This document shows, in pieces, positions 28,753 through 37,536 of a stretch of DNA of 64,000 nucleotides. The position numbers and the translations under genes are program-made. Under the pieces are notes generated by a model. The model did not search any database and was not told where the DNA came from. It saw nothing but the letters and a program-made list of their open reading frames with translations. The DNA comes from Schumannella luteola (GTDB lineage Bacteria > Actinomycetota > Actinomycetes > Actinomycetales > Microbacteriaceae): the NCBI RefSeq assembly GCF_013408685.1, contig NZ_JACBZY010000001.1, forward strand, positions 2,170,001-2,234,000. The letters are read 5' to 3'. Positions within the stretch are counted from its first letter, which is position 1. Each line of letters opens with the position of its first letter.

Positions 28753-29730
28753 GTGGCCGCGATCAAGATCACCGGTGAGAAGAAGCTCGTCCTCGTCACG
28801 GGGCGTGCTCATCCGCAGCTGGCGAAGGACATCGCCGACGAGCTCGGATCGGAGCTGGTCGAGACCGACTCGCGCACCTTCGCCAACGGCGAGATCTACT
28901 CGCGCTTCGACGAGAGCGTGCGCGGTGCGGACATGTTCGTCATCCAGTCGCACACGAGCCCGATCAACGAGTGGCTCATGGAGCAGCTGATCATGGTGGA
29001 TGCGGCGAAGCGCGCGAGCGCCAAGCGCATCACGGTCGTCGCCCCCTTCTATCCCTACTCGCGCCAGGACAAGAAGGGCCGCGGCCGCGAGCCGATCTCG
29101 GCCCGCCTGGTCGCCGACCTGTTCAAGGCCGCCGGCGCCGACCGCATCATGAGCGTCGACCTGCACGCCGCGCAGATCCAGGGCTTCTTCGACGGCCCCG
29201 TCGACCACCTCTTCGCGATGCCGGTGCTGCTCGAGCACTTCCAGGCGAAGCTCGACCCCTCGACCCTCACGGTCGTCAGCCCCGACATGGGCCGCGTGCG
29301 CGTCGCCGACATCTGGAGCGACAAGCTCGGCGTGCCGCTCGCGATCATCCACAAGCGCCGCGACCCGAAGGTCGCCAACCAGGTGACGGTGCACGAGATC
29401 GTCGGTCAGGTCGAGGGCCGCGTCTGCCTGCTCGTCGACGATCTGATCGACACCGGCCGCACGATCGTCAAGGCCGCCGAGGCGCTCAAGGCGCAGGGCG
29501 CGCTCGGCGTCGTCGTCGCGGCGACGCACGCCGTGTTCAGCGACCCGGCCGTCGAGATCCTGCAGAGCGACTTCATCGATTCCGTCGTCGTGACCGGCAC
29601 CCTGCCGGTGCCCGAGGAGAAGCGCTGGGACCGCCTCGAGGTGCTGCCGATCGCCCCGCTGATCGCCCGCGCGATCCACGAGGTCTTCGACGACGGCTCG
29701 GTCACGAGCATGTTCGACGGCGCCGCCTGA
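28753..29730 (+). CDS. prs: Ribose-phosphate pyrophosphokinase (PRPP synthase)
   Basis: Makes PRPP from ribose-5-phosphate and ATP, feeding purine, pyrimidine, NAD, histidine and tryptophan synthesis. At 325 residues it is a class I enzyme. Visible: ANGEIYSRFDESVRG, PFYPYSRQDKKGRGREPISARL (ATP-binding flexible loop region), SVDLHAAQIQGFF with the catalytic His, and VCLLVDDLIDTGRTI, the PRPP signature. The GTG start has AGGAAG 7 bases upstream. It forms an operon with glmU. A weak hairpin at 29734-29757 follows. Confidence 0.97.
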   Translation: MAAIKITGEKKLVLVTGRAHPQLAKDIADELGSELVETDSRTFANGEIYSRFDESVRGADMFVIQSHTSPINEWLMEQLIMVDAAKRASAKRITVVAPFYPYSRQDKKGRGREPISARLVADLFKAAGADRIMSVDLHAAQIQGFFDGPVDHLFAMPVLLEHFQAKLDPSTLTVVSPDMGRVRVADIWSDKLGVPLAIIHKRRDPKVANQVTVHEIVGQVEGRVCLLVDDLIDTGRTIVKAAEALKAQGALGVVVAATHAVFSDPAVEILQSDFIDSVVVTGTLPVPEEKRWDRLEVLPIAPLIARAIHEVFDDGSVTSMFDGAA

Positions 29731-29733
29731 ACC

Positions 29734-29757
29734 GCACCGGCCGTCTCACCCCGGTGC
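29734..29757 (+). terminator. Weak hairpin after prs
   Basis: Arms GCACCGG (29734-29740) and CCGGTGC (29751-29757), loop of 10 bases, 4 bases after the prs stop. No T run follows, so termination may be partial. Confidence 0.45.
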
Positions 29758-29785
29758 CTGACGAGCGCGTGTCGGGATCCGTCGC

Positions 29786-31231
29786 GTGAGCTCGTCGACG
29801 CCGACCCCGGCGGCTGATGTCGTGGACGACGGATCGCTTCGCTTCGCGGAGAACGAGCCCCGCGGAGCCCGCCTGCTCGCGCTGGTGCTCTGGGACGCGG
29901 GCCTCGCGCTCATCTACGGCGCCGTGCTCGGCTTCCTCGCCTCGGTCGCGTTCGGCCTCATCGTGTCCGAGGCCGCGCCCTCCGTTCCGGTCGCCCGCTT
30001 CGCGCTGCAGGTGCTGGGCGGCGGCGTCGTCGTCAGCGTCCCGATCTTCCTGGCCGGGATGCTGCTGCGGCTGGTGGCCGGTCCCGTCGAGGCGATGCTG
30101 CTCGCGCGCGCTGAGATCCGTCGCCGTGACGCCCGGCCCGGCCTGCTGTCTCCCCGGCGCGAGCGCACGCGGCTGGGGAAGTCGAAGGCCTTCGACGGGC
30201 TGATCGGCTTCATCTGGCTCATGTTCGGCCTGTTCGCGCTCATGATCCTCGTGACGGTGATCGTCTTCCTCATCGATCCGGACGACGATCCCGAGGTCGT
30301 CGGGGTCGTCCTGCTCGTCATGATCGGCGGCGCGGTCGTCACGTTCCTCGGCGCCCGGCCGTTCCGCGGCGAGGGACTGCGTGCCTGGCGTGCGCTGCGA
30401 GCTCGACTCGAGCCGGGCTGGACTCGCGAGCACCTCGACGCGGTCGAGGCGGCCGAGCGGATGGCGCGCGAGCGCACGGTCGCGCGGGCGGCGACGCTCG
30501 CGGGCGGGCCGCAGCGGGCGACGCGACTGGATTCCGCGAGGCATCGTCGGCTGGGTGCCGTGCTCGCCCGGGTGAACCGCGTCGGTGCGATCACCTTCGC
30601 GGTGGCGGGGATGCTGTTCCTCGCCGGGGTCTACCTGCGACAGCCGTGCCGCACGTGCAGCCAGCGCGCCTGGAACGCGCCGATCGAGTCGTTCATCGAT
30701 GTGGTCGTGACGGCGGCCGGCGCGATCGCGGTCGTGGCGGCGGCCGTCGAGGCGGTCGCTCTCGTCGCCTGGCTGGTGCGTCGCATCCTCCGTCGTGTCG
30801 ACCTCACCCGTGTCGCCCGCGATGCGACGGCGCGAGTCCGGCCGGGCGAGCTCGCCGCTGATCTCGGCGCCTTCTCGACGAGCCTGCTGCTCGGGATGGG
30901 TCTCGTCGCGGCCGCCGCGATCGTCGCCATCCCCTCGGTCAGCGCTCTGATCGAGCTCGACCGTGTCGGCGCGGGGGCGGAGCATGTCGGTGTCGCGCGC
31001 CTGCTGCTGGGGATCGCGCTGGGAGGCGCGGCCGCAGGTGTCGTCGGCATCACGGCGGGGCACATCGCCGGAGTCCGTCACCGCAACGCACTGCGTCGTC
31101 GCTGGTCGCCCGGAGACCCGCTGCCGCCGAGGCCGCCCCGCCGCCGCGGCGGATCCGGGGGCGGACGATCCGGGGGCGGTGGCGCAGGCGGCGGCCGCGG
31201 GCGTCGACCCCGCAACCCCTACGCGGTCTGA
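29786..31231 (+). CDS. Polytopic membrane protein of unknown function (eight helices)
   Basis: A 481-residue integral membrane protein. Hydrophobic segments lie at about 30-60, 68-95, 135-162, 167-190, 270-290, 305-335, 370-395 and 410-435. A long charged cytoplasmic loop (about 195-265) separates the halves, and a CxxC pair (PCRTCS) lies just after helix five. The last 40 residues are Gly/Arg/Pro-rich (RRRGGSGGGRSGGGG). No family is recognised. Its 3' end overlaps the convergent gene at 31219 by 13 bases. Confidence 0.75.
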   Translation: MSSSTPTPAADVVDDGSLRFAENEPRGARLLALVLWDAGLALIYGAVLGFLASVAFGLIVSEAAPSVPVARFALQVLGGGVVVSVPIFLAGMLLRLVAGPVEAMLLARAEIRRRDARPGLLSPRRERTRLGKSKAFDGLIGFIWLMFGLFALMILVTVIVFLIDPDDDPEVVGVVLLVMIGGAVVTFLGARPFRGEGLRAWRALRARLEPGWTREHLDAVEAAERMARERTVARAATLAGGPQRATRLDSARHRRLGAVLARVNRVGAITFAVAGMLFLAGVYLRQPCRTCSQRAWNAPIESFIDVVVTAAGAIAVVAAAVEAVALVAWLVRRILRRVDLTRVARDATARVRPGELAADLGAFSTSLLLGMGLVAAAAIVAIPSVSALIELDRVGAGAEHVGVARLLLGIALGGAAAGVVGITAGHIAGVRHRNALRRRWSPGDPLPPRPPRRRGGSGGGRSGGGGAGGGRGRRPRNPYAV

Positions 31232-32139
31232 ATCGACTCGCGCACGTCGATCCCGGCTTCGCGCACCAGCTCGAGATCGAGCAGCCTCTGCGCCGAGACG
31301 CCGCCGGCCGGCGCCCGATCCAGCCGGTCGAGGGTCAAGGCGGTGAGCAGTGCCGTCGCAGCCGACTGCGACCGGCCACTCGCCGTCGACGTCATCCCGG
31401 TGCGCCGATTGCGGGCGATCAGCTGCCAGCGATCGCTGCCCGAAGGCGGCACGTGACGCACGAGGCCGCCGAATCGAGGATGGGCGCTGAGCCAGCCGAG
31501 AGCGCGGGTCTCGAGCCGCGAGCTGACGGCCAGGTGGGTGCGGGTGCGCGCGCCGTCGTCGTCGAGCAGCAGATCGTCGGGGAAGTCGGCGCGCAGCATC
31601 CGCCGCCGGCGTCCGTCGGCGTCGACGAGGATGCGGGGCTCGGCGAGGCCGCGGTGCCGGTCGCCGGCGGCGTCGGTCCAGTCCTGGCCGAGCAGTCCGA
31701 TCGTCCATTCGACCGCTGCGGCGCCGTGCGTCTCGCCGGAGCCGAGCACGACGCCGACGTCGATCTCGTCGCCGGGCGAGCGCCCGACCGAGGCGGCGAG
31801 CAGAGTGCTGAGTCCGGGTGCGAGCCCGACGCCGATCACGCGCGGATGCGCACCGCCGACCGCGAGCACCTCGTTCAGGTGCGTCGCCGACGCAGAGATG
31901 TCCAGGTACGCCGAGTCGATGTCGGCGAGGCGGACATCCTCGAGTCCCGCGGCATTCACGACGGCTTCGCAGCCGGCGGCGAGCTCGCGATAGGCGTCGA
32001 TCTCGCGGACCGCGTCGAGCGCCGTGCCCGCCTCGGGCGCGGCGCGGCCGACGGCGATGACGGTGTGACCGCGCTCGGCGAGCAGCGAGCGGATGCGGTG
32101 GCCGACAGCGCCCCGGGCGCCGAGCAGCAGGATCTTCAC
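31219..32139 (-). CDS. NAD(P)-binding protein, saccharopine-dehydrogenase-like
   Basis: A 306-residue Rossmann-fold protein: MKILLLGARGAVGHRI is the nucleotide loop, IDAYRELAAGCEAVVNAAGL and ADIDSAYLDISAS match the saccharopine-dehydrogenase NADP-binding family, and GVGLAPGLSTLLA is a typical later segment. The substrate is unknown. It is divergent from the TetR gene at 32230, with two shared operator copies between them. The likely -10 is TAGCGT on the minus strand (32173-32168), and operator box 1 covers the expected transcription start. Confidence 0.78.
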   Translation of the reverse strand: MKILLLGARGAVGHRIRSLLAERGHTVIAVGRAAPEAGTALDAVREIDAYRELAAGCEAVVNAAGLEDVRLADIDSAYLDISASATHLNEVLAVGGAHPRVIGVGLAPGLSTLLAASVGRSPGDEIDVGVVLGSGETHGAAAVEWTIGLLGQDWTDAAGDRHRGLAEPRILVDADGRRRRMLRADFPDDLLLDDDGARTRTHLAVSSRLETRALGWLSAHPRFGGLVRHVPPSGSDRWQLIARNRRTGMTSTASGRSQSAATALLTALTLDRLDRAPAGGVSAQRLLDLELVREAGIDVRESIQTA

Positions 32140-32144
32140 GAGAA

Positions 32145-32210
32145 CTCCAAACGTTCAGTTGGAGACGACGCTAGAGCCGAGCAGGGTCAATTGCAAACGT
32201 TCGGTTGGAG
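32145..32210. promoter_or_regulatory. Two copies of a TetR operator between divergent genes
   Basis: The 17-mer CAAACGTTCRGTTGGAG occurs at 32148-32164 and 32194-32210. Copy 1 sits within a 20-bp inverted repeat (CTCCAA at 32145-32150, TTGGAG at 32159-32164) over the likely start of the leftward transcript. Copy 2 overlaps the -35 region of the rightward promoter, whose -10 is TAGAGT at 32218-32223. The layout predicts that the TetR protein represses both itself and the oxidoreductase gene. Confidence 0.8.
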
Positions 32211-32229
32211 TTCGAGCTAGAGTCGGCAC

Positions 32230-32796
32230 GTGGCCTGGGACACCGAGAAGACGCGACGCGCGCTGCTCGCCGCCGCCGTCGTCGAGTTCAGCGCCCATGG
32301 CTTCGCCGGCGCCCGGATCGACCGGATCTCGACCGAGGCGGGCGTCAACAAGGAACGCATCTATCCGTACTTCGGCGGCAAGGCGGGCCTGTTCCGCGCG
32401 GCGCTGCTCGACAGCCTCGGCGACTGGGTTCACGAGGCGCGCATCGAGGGGCGCGGCGCGGAGGCTATCGGCCGCTTCGCCGGCGAACTCGTCGACTGCT
32501 ACGTCGCGGCTCCGCACCTCCCGCGTCTGCTCGCCTGGGAAGGGCTCGAGGCGCCTCTGGTGCCCGACGACGAGCGGGTCGCGATCTGCGCCGATCGCAT
32601 CGACGGCATCCTCTCGGCCCTGCCCGACCTCGACCGCGAGCGGGCCGCACGGCTGCTGCTGAGCATCCTCGTGCTCGTGAACGGATCGTGGACGCTGCCG
32701 CAGCTCGCCGCGGCGACTGGCGTCGCCCGCGCCGATCACGCGGCGCTCCGCGCGTCGCTGGTGCGGCAGGCGACGGCCCTGGCCGAGGCGACCTGA
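32230..32796 (+). CDS. TetR-family regulator
   Basis: A 188-residue regulator with the usual N-terminal helix-turn-helix (ALLAAAVVEFSAHGFAGARIDRISTEAGVNKERIYPYFGGKAGL, residues about 9-55) and a helical ligand domain. GTG start directly behind TAGAGT (6-base spacing) and without a ribosome site, so probably leaderless. It is divergent from the saccharopine-dehydrogenase-like gene; the paired operators suggest it controls that gene in response to an unknown ligand. Confidence 0.87.
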   Translation: MAWDTEKTRRALLAAAVVEFSAHGFAGARIDRISTEAGVNKERIYPYFGGKAGLFRAALLDSLGDWVHEARIEGRGAEAIGRFAGELVDCYVAAPHLPRLLAWEGLEAPLVPDDERVAICADRIDGILSALPDLDRERAARLLLSILVLVNGSWTLPQLAAATGVARADHAALRASLVRQATALAEAT

Positions 32797-32854
32797 ACGC
32801 CGCCGACCTCGCGAACCGGCGTGCGTCGGCGTGCGCGGCAGCCGGCTTCGGCGT

Positions 32855-33193
32855 CTAGCGCGTGCGGGCGTAGGGGATGAGGCCGAGCGCCGCGTAGAGC
32901 CCCTGGCGGCCGTCGAAGCCCTCGGCATAGCAGTACCAGCCGGGGCCCTCGGATCCGAGTTCGAACTTCACGACGCCGGTGTACTCGCCGGCGGCGCGCT
33001 CGACGATGCTCGCGCAGGTGAACTCGGCCGTGCGAGCCTGCGTCAGGATCGTGCCGGCGGCCCCGGGCACGATGAGCGCGAGCACGGCGACGATCACCAC
33101 GATGCGCAGCGTGCGCCCGTAGCGCGGCCCGCGCAGGGGGCGGTCGTTCGGCACGTACTCGGCCAGCTCCGGGTGGAACTCGTCACTCGACAC
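32855..33193 (-). CDS. Small membrane-anchored protein of unknown function
   Basis: A 112-residue protein: a charged N-terminus (about 1-29), one membrane helix (about 30-50), and an extracytoplasmic domain of 60 residues with two cysteines (TCASIVERAAGEYTG and WYCYAEGFDG) that could form a disulfide. The start is a GTG before SSDEFHPELAEYVP; the much longer open frame upstream is antisense noise to the CoA-transferase. No family is recognised. Confidence 0.65.
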   Translation of the reverse strand: MSSDEFHPELAEYVPNDRPLRGPRYGRTLRIVVIVAVLALIVPGAAGTILTQARTAEFTCASIVERAAGEYTGVVKFELGSEGPGWYCYAEGFDGRQGLYAALGLIPYARTR

Positions 33194-33307
33194 GGCTCTA
33201 TCGTCGCATCCGGGGGCCTGAAGATGTGCCCGGATCTCGGCATCGGCCGGGGCGCGGTGCGTGCGCTGAGCTTCCCTGCGACGGGCGCAGAGGGCTAGCT
33301 TCGCGAC

Positions 33308-34810
33308 ATGGATGCGGTGAACGCGCTGGGGCTGTCGGTCGCGACGCCCGAGGTCACCGGCTCGGTCGGGCTCGCCTCCGCCTACCCGGTGACGGAGCTC
33401 GCCGCGCGCTCCGTCGGGGCCTCGGGAGCTGCCGTCGCCGAGCTGCTCGTGGCGCTGGGGCACGTCGAGCCGCGCGTCACCGTGCGCCGCGAGCTCGCCG
33501 AGGCCTGGTTCCGCAGTGCGATCGTGCCCGAAGGCTGGACGCCGCCTCCCGCCTGGGATGCGCTCGCCGGCGACTACCGTGCCCGCGACGGCTGGCTGCG
33601 GCTGCACACGAATGCGCCGCATCACCGGGCCGCGGCGCTGCGGGCGCTCGGGCTCGGCGAGCCCGCGGCTGATCGCGACGGCGAGGGCGCCGTCGAGTCC
33701 GCGCTGCGCGCCGAGGTCGAGCGCCGGGTCGCGGCGAGGGATGCCGGCGCGACCGAGTCGGCCGTCGTCGCCGAGGGCGGCGCCGCCGCCGAGCTGCGCA
33801 CCGCGGCGGAGTGGGCCGCCCATCCGCAGGGGATCGCGGTCGCGGGGGAGCCGCTCGTCGCGCGCCTCGACGCACCGCCGCCCGGATCGAGCCCGCCGTC
33901 GTCGACCGCATCGCGCTGGGTGCCGACCCCCGCACGCCCGCTCGCCGGACTGCGCGTGCTCGACCTCACGCGCGTGCTGGCAGGTCCCACGGCGACGCAG
34001 CTGCTCGCGGGCCTCGGCGCCGAGGTTCTGCGTCTCGATCCGCCCGACTGGGATGAGCCGGGTGTGCTGCCGATCGTCATGTCGGGCAAGCGCACGGCCC
34101 GGCTCGACGCGCGCACGCCGACCGGCGCCGCCCGGCTGCGCGAGCTGCTCGCCGGCGCCGACGTGCTCGTGCACGGGCTTCGGCCCGGCGCCCTCGACGG
34201 TCTCGGACTCGATCTCGTGACCCGGCACCGTCTCCGGCCCGGGCTCGTCGAGGTGCAGCTCGACGCCTACGGCTTCACCGGTCCGTGGGCCGGGCGGCGC
34301 GGCTTCGACAGCCTCGTGCAGCTGTCGACCGGCATCGCCGACACCGGGATGCGCGACGCCGACGCCGAGCGTCCGGTGCCGCTGCCGGTGCAGGCGCTCG
34401 ACTTCGCGACCGGCTACCTCGCCGCCGCGGCCGCGCTCGCCGGTCTCGCCGATCGGGCGCGCGCATCCGAGGGCCGGCACGCGAGCGAGCCGTCGAACGC
34501 GGGCTCCCTGCGTCGTCTCTCGCTCGCGCGCACCGCTCACGAACTCGAGAGGATGCGGACTGCTGCTCCCGCGTCGGAATCAGCGTCCGTGTCGGCATCC
34601 GCGTCCGCGTCGGCATCCGCATCGAGCGCCGCATCCGCATCGAGCGCCGCATCCGGTGTCGCCTCCGCCGATCTGCCGAACACCTCCGTCGCGACCGGCT
34701 GGGGTCCCGCCCGCCGCGTGGCGCCGCCGCTCGAGATCGACGGCGTGACCTTCGACTGGCCGGTCGAGGCGGGGCCGCTGGGCCGGCATTCCGCGCGCTG
34801 GAGTTCGTGA
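33308..34810 (+). CDS. Family III (CaiB/BaiF) CoA-transferase
   Basis: A 500-residue protein. Residues about 215-430 carry the recognisable family III core: LAGLRVLDLTRVLAGPTATQLLAGLGAEVLRLD, VMSGKRTARLD, ADVLVHGLRPGALDGLGL, and RRGFDSLVQ with D334 as the expected catalytic aspartate. The first 200 residues look like a degraded or divergent partner domain. A Ser/Ala repeat (plus 34571-34656) interrupts the C-terminal part before a conserved end (GVTFDWPVEAGPLGRH). It probably moves CoA between carboxylic acids; substrates are unknown. TAGCTT lies 6 bases before the ATG and no ribosome site is seen, suggesting a leaderless transcript. Confidence 0.82.
   Translation: MDAVNALGLSVATPEVTGSVGLASAYPVTELAARSVGASGAAVAELLVALGHVEPRVTVRRELAEAWFRSAIVPEGWTPPPAWDALAGDYRARDGWLRLHTNAPHHRAAALRALGLGEPAADRDGEGAVESALRAEVERRVAARDAGATESAVVAEGGAAAELRTAAEWAAHPQGIAVAGEPLVARLDAPPPGSSPPSSTASRWVPTPARPLAGLRVLDLTRVLAGPTATQLLAGLGAEVLRLDPPDWDEPGVLPIVMSGKRTARLDARTPTGAARLRELLAGADVLVHGLRPGALDGLGLDLVTRHRLRPGLVEVQLDAYGFTGPWAGRRGFDSLVQLSTGIADTGMRDADAERPVPLPVQALDFATGYLAAAAALAGLADRARASEGRHASEPSNAGSLRRLSLARTAHELERMRTAAPASESASVSASASASASASSAASASSAASGVASADLPNTSVATGWGPARRVAPPLEIDGVTFDWPVEAGPLGRHSARWSS
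34571..34656. repeat. Ser/Ala-coding simple repeat inside the CoA-transferase gene
   Basis: Hexamer-based repeats of GCATCC/GCGTCC units, including two exact 18-bp copies (34613-34630 and 34631-34648). They encode an (S/A) linker of about 28 residues and are likely length-variable between strains. Confidence 0.8.
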
Positions 34811-34910
34811 CCCCATCCGTCTCCGCGTGACGCCGCATGACATCCCGCGACCGGATGTGACGCCCTGAGACGGTCGTGTGACGCCTCACGACGGCCCGCG
34901 ACGGGCCCGC

Positions 34911-34939
34911 TGGACGGTGCTCGACGCGGCTCCTAGTTT
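34911..34939 (+). promoter_or_regulatory. Putative promoter of the GNAT / amino-acid importer operon
   Basis: TGGACG (34911-34916) and TAGTTT (34934-34939) are spaced by 17 bases, giving a leader of about 50 bases to the GNAT gene. Upstream, TGACGCC occurs three times (34828, 34858, 34879), the last inside CGTGTGACG, which also occurs at 50789-50797 before the monooxygenase operons. Confidence 0.5.
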
Positions 34940-34996
34940 CGGCTCACGGCGCCCGCCCCGGGCGTCGCACCGACACCCGAGCCGCTGGGAGAAACG

Positions 34997-35527
34997 ATGT
35001 CGATCACCGCATCCGAGACGTCGGCCTTGCTCGTGCACACGACGCCCGACGACCCGCGCTCGCAGCCGGTGCTCGCCGACCTCGAGCGCGAGTACGACAC
35101 CCGCTACCGCGGCTACTTCCCCGACAACCAGCCGGCGTCGACCGAGATCAACCGCTACCCGGCGAGCGAGTTCAGCGCTCCGCACGGCACCTTCCTGCTG
35201 CTGCTCGACGGGGACTCCGACGCCGGCGGCACCGCCATCTCGGCCGGCGCCTTCAAGCGCCTCGACGCCGAGACGGTCGAGCTCAAGCGCATCTGGACCC
35301 ACGCCGACCACCGCGGTCGCGGCCTCGCCCGCGTCGTCATGCGCGAACTCGAGGCCGAGGCCGAGCGCCGCGGCCACCGCCGCGTCGTGCTCAGCACCGG
35401 CCCGCGCCAGCCCGAGGCCGTGCGCCTCTACCTGGGCCTCGGCTACACCCCGCTGTTCGACGTGGATGCCGACCCCGAGACCGTCGGCATCCACTCCTTC
35501 GAGAAGAATCTGGAGACCCGCGCATGA
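34997..35527 (+). CDS. GNAT N-acetyltransferase
   Basis: A 176-residue acetyltransferase. The acetyl-CoA loop is HRGRGLARVVMRELE (about residues 105-119), followed by VVLSTGPRQPEAVRLYLGLGYTPLFD, the usual last strand and helix. The ATG follows GGGAG. Its stop overlaps the start of an amino-acid ABC permease (ATGA), so it is the first gene of that operon. In Bacillus the equivalent position in the ytm and yxe operons holds an acetyltransferase that N-acetylates S-substituted cysteine before oxidation; that role is inferred here from context. Confidence 0.85.
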   Translation: MSITASETSALLVHTTPDDPRSQPVLADLEREYDTRYRGYFPDNQPASTEINRYPASEFSAPHGTFLLLLDGDSDAGGTAISAGAFKRLDAETVELKRIWTHADHRGRGLARVVMRELEAEAERRGHRRVVLSTGPRQPEAVRLYLGLGYTPLFDVDADPETVGIHSFEKNLETRA

Positions 35528-36597
35528 GCGTCGCCGACGACACCGCCACCCGGCCCGCCGACGGCGGCGCGGGCGCCGACCCGGGCGCGACCGCATCCAC
35601 GGCATCCACCGCGCCCGCCGCGAACCGCAACCGGGTCGACCTCAGCGCCGTCAAGGTCGTGCCGACCCGGCACTGGTTCCGCTGGGTCTTCGGCGCCGTC
35701 GTCCTGTTCGTCGTCGCGCAGCTGATCTGGACGCTGTTCACGAACGACAAGTACGACTGGGGCACCTTCGGCCAGTACTTCTTCTCGGAGACGGTCGTGA
35801 ACGGTCTCGTGCTGACCCTTCAGCTCACCGTCGGGGCGACCGTGATCGGCTTCGGCCTCGGCATCCTGCTCGCCGCCGGGCGGCTGTCGAAGTCGTGGAT
35901 CCTCAGCTCGGCCTCGTGGGCCTACATCTGGTTCTTCCGCTCGGTTCCGCTCGTGGTGCAGCTGGTCGTCTGGTACAACCTCGGCTACCTCTTCCCGCAG
36001 ATCGGACTCGGCACCCCGTTCACCTACGACTTCTGGATCGTCCGGGTCGACACCGTCACCCTGATCAGCCAGATGGCAGCCGCCTTCCTCGGCCTCGGTC
36101 TGCACCAGGCCGCCTACTCGGCCGAGATCATCCGCGGCGGACTGCTCTCGGTCGACTCCGGCCAGCTCGAGGCCGCCGGCGCGCTCGGGCTCCCGCGGCG
36201 GGTGCGCTTCTTCCGCATCGTGCTGCCGCAGGCCGCTCGCTCGATCGTCCCCAACGCGGCGAACGAGGTCATCAGCCTCGTCAAGGGCGCCTCGGTCGTC
36301 TTCGTGATCGCGCTGCCCGAGCTGTTCTACGCCGTGCAGGTCATCTACAACCGCAACAGCCGCGTCATCCCGCTGCTCATCGTCGCCGTCGTCTGGTACA
36401 CGATCGTCGTCACCCTGCTGAGCATCGGCCAGTACTACCTCGAGCGGCACTACGCCAAGGGCAGCGTGCGCGTGCTGCCGCCGACGCCGCTGCAGCGGGC
36501 ACGCCACTGGGCGCGGATCCAGTGGGCGCGCCTCGGCGACGGCGACCCGACCGCGATCCCCGAACTCACTCGATCGACCGACAGGAGAGCACGATGA
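35524..36597 (+). CDS. Polar amino-acid ABC importer, permease
   Basis: A 357-residue permease of the His/Glu/Gln/Arg importer class. A disordered Ala/Thr-rich head (1-40) precedes five to six membrane helices; FRSVPLVVQLVVWYNLGYL is typical of this class. The EAA loop reads QLEAAGALGLPRRVRFFRIVLPQA (about 215-240). The permease domain ends about residue 320, before a basic tail. ATGA coupling to the GNAT gene upstream and to the ATPase downstream. Probably works as a homodimer, as no second permease is present. Confidence 0.9.
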   Translation: MSVADDTATRPADGGAGADPGATASTASTAPAANRNRVDLSAVKVVPTRHWFRWVFGAVVLFVVAQLIWTLFTNDKYDWGTFGQYFFSETVVNGLVLTLQLTVGATVIGFGLGILLAAGRLSKSWILSSASWAYIWFFRSVPLVVQLVVWYNLGYLFPQIGLGTPFTYDFWIVRVDTVTLISQMAAAFLGLGLHQAAYSAEIIRGGLLSVDSGQLEAAGALGLPRRVRFFRIVLPQAARSIVPNAANEVISLVKGASVVFVIALPELFYAVQVIYNRNSRVIPLLIVAVVWYTIVVTLLSIGQYYLERHYAKGSVRVLPPTPLQRARHWARIQWARLGDGDPTAIPELTRSTDRRAR

Positions 36598-37421
36598 GCA
36601 TCACCCTGGAGCGCCCGGATGCCACCGAGCAGGCGGATGTGGCATCGCCCGCCGACCGGCCGGGTCGCGTCGAGATCCACGACGTCTGGAAGAGCTACGC
36701 CGGCGTGCCGGTGCTGCGCGGCGTGAGCCTCGACATCGAGCCCGGCGAGATCGTCGCGATCCTCGGGCCCTCCGGCTCGGGCAAGTCGACCCTGTTGCGC
36801 ACGATCAACCACCTCGAGACGATCGATCGCGGCTCGGTCACGGTCGACGGCGAGTTCATCGGCTACGCCCGCCGCGGCGGCCGCCTGCACGAGCTGCGCG
36901 AGAGCGAGGTGCTGAAGCGCCGCACCGGCGTCGGCGTGGTCTTCCAGAACTTCAACCTGTTCCCGCACCTGACCGCGCTCGAGAACATCACCGAGGCCCC
37001 CGTCGCGCTGCGCCGCGCGACGAAGGCCGAAGCTCGCGAGCAGGCCAAGGCGCTGCTCGAGCGCGTCGGCCTCGGCGACAAGGGCGGCCGCTACCCGCGC
37101 CAGCTCTCCGGCGGCCAGCAGCAGCGCGTCGCGATCGCCCGCGCGCTCGCCCTCGACCCGCAGGTGCTGCTCTTCGATGAGCCGACCAGCGCGCTCGACC
37201 CCGAGCTCGTCGGCGAGGTGCTCGGCGTCATCCGCGACCTGGCCGACTCGGGCCGCACCCTCGTGATCGTCACCCACGAGATCGGCTTCGCCCGCGAGGT
37301 CGCCGACCGCGTCGTCTTCCTCGACGAGGGCGAGCTGCTCGAGCAGGGGCCGCCGAGCGAGGTGCTCGTGAATCCGCATCACCCGCGCACCCAGGAGTTC
37401 CTGGCGAAGGTTCTCGCCTGA
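36594..37421 (+). CDS. Polar amino-acid ABC importer, ATPase
   Basis: A 275-residue ABC ATPase: GPSGSGKSTLLRTINHLE, QNFNLFPHLTALENI (typical of the GlnQ/HisP class), [28 protein letters not shown] and VIVTHEIGFA. The first 30 residues are a disordered head. The frame is open far upstream, but the ATG at 36594 overlaps the permease stop (ATGA) and follows ACAGGAGAG. Powers the importer with the permease and the binding protein at 37537. Confidence 0.93.
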   Translation: MSITLERPDATEQADVASPADRPGRVEIHDVWKSYAGVPVLRGVSLDIEPGEIVAILGPSGSGKSTLLRTINHLETIDRGSVTVDGEFIGYARRGGRLHELRESEVLKRRTGVGVVFQNFNLFPHLTALENITEAPVALRRATKAEAREQAKALLERVGLGDKGGRYPRQLSGGQQQRVAIARALALDPQVLLFDEPTSALDPELVGEVLGVIRDLADSGRTLVIVTHEIGFAREVADRVVFLDEGELLEQGPPSEVLVNPHHPRTQEFLAKVLA

Positions 37422-37447
37422 GTGAGACCCGTCAGGGCCGTCACCGC

Positions 37448-37492
37448 GACGGCCCGACACCGCACGACCCGACACAGCACGACCCGACACAG
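37448..37492. repeat. Intergenic 15-bp tandem repeat
   Basis: Unit CACGACCCGACACAG: exact copies at 37463-37477 and 37478-37492, a diverged copy at 37448-37462. It lies in the 115-base gap between the importer ATPase and the binding-protein gene and has the same period as the coding minisatellites elsewhere in the window. It could tune expression of the binding protein. Confidence 0.85.
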
Positions 37493-37536
37493 CACTCGCC
37501 CTCCGGGGCGCAGACCGAGACCGAAAGAGGCAGAAC

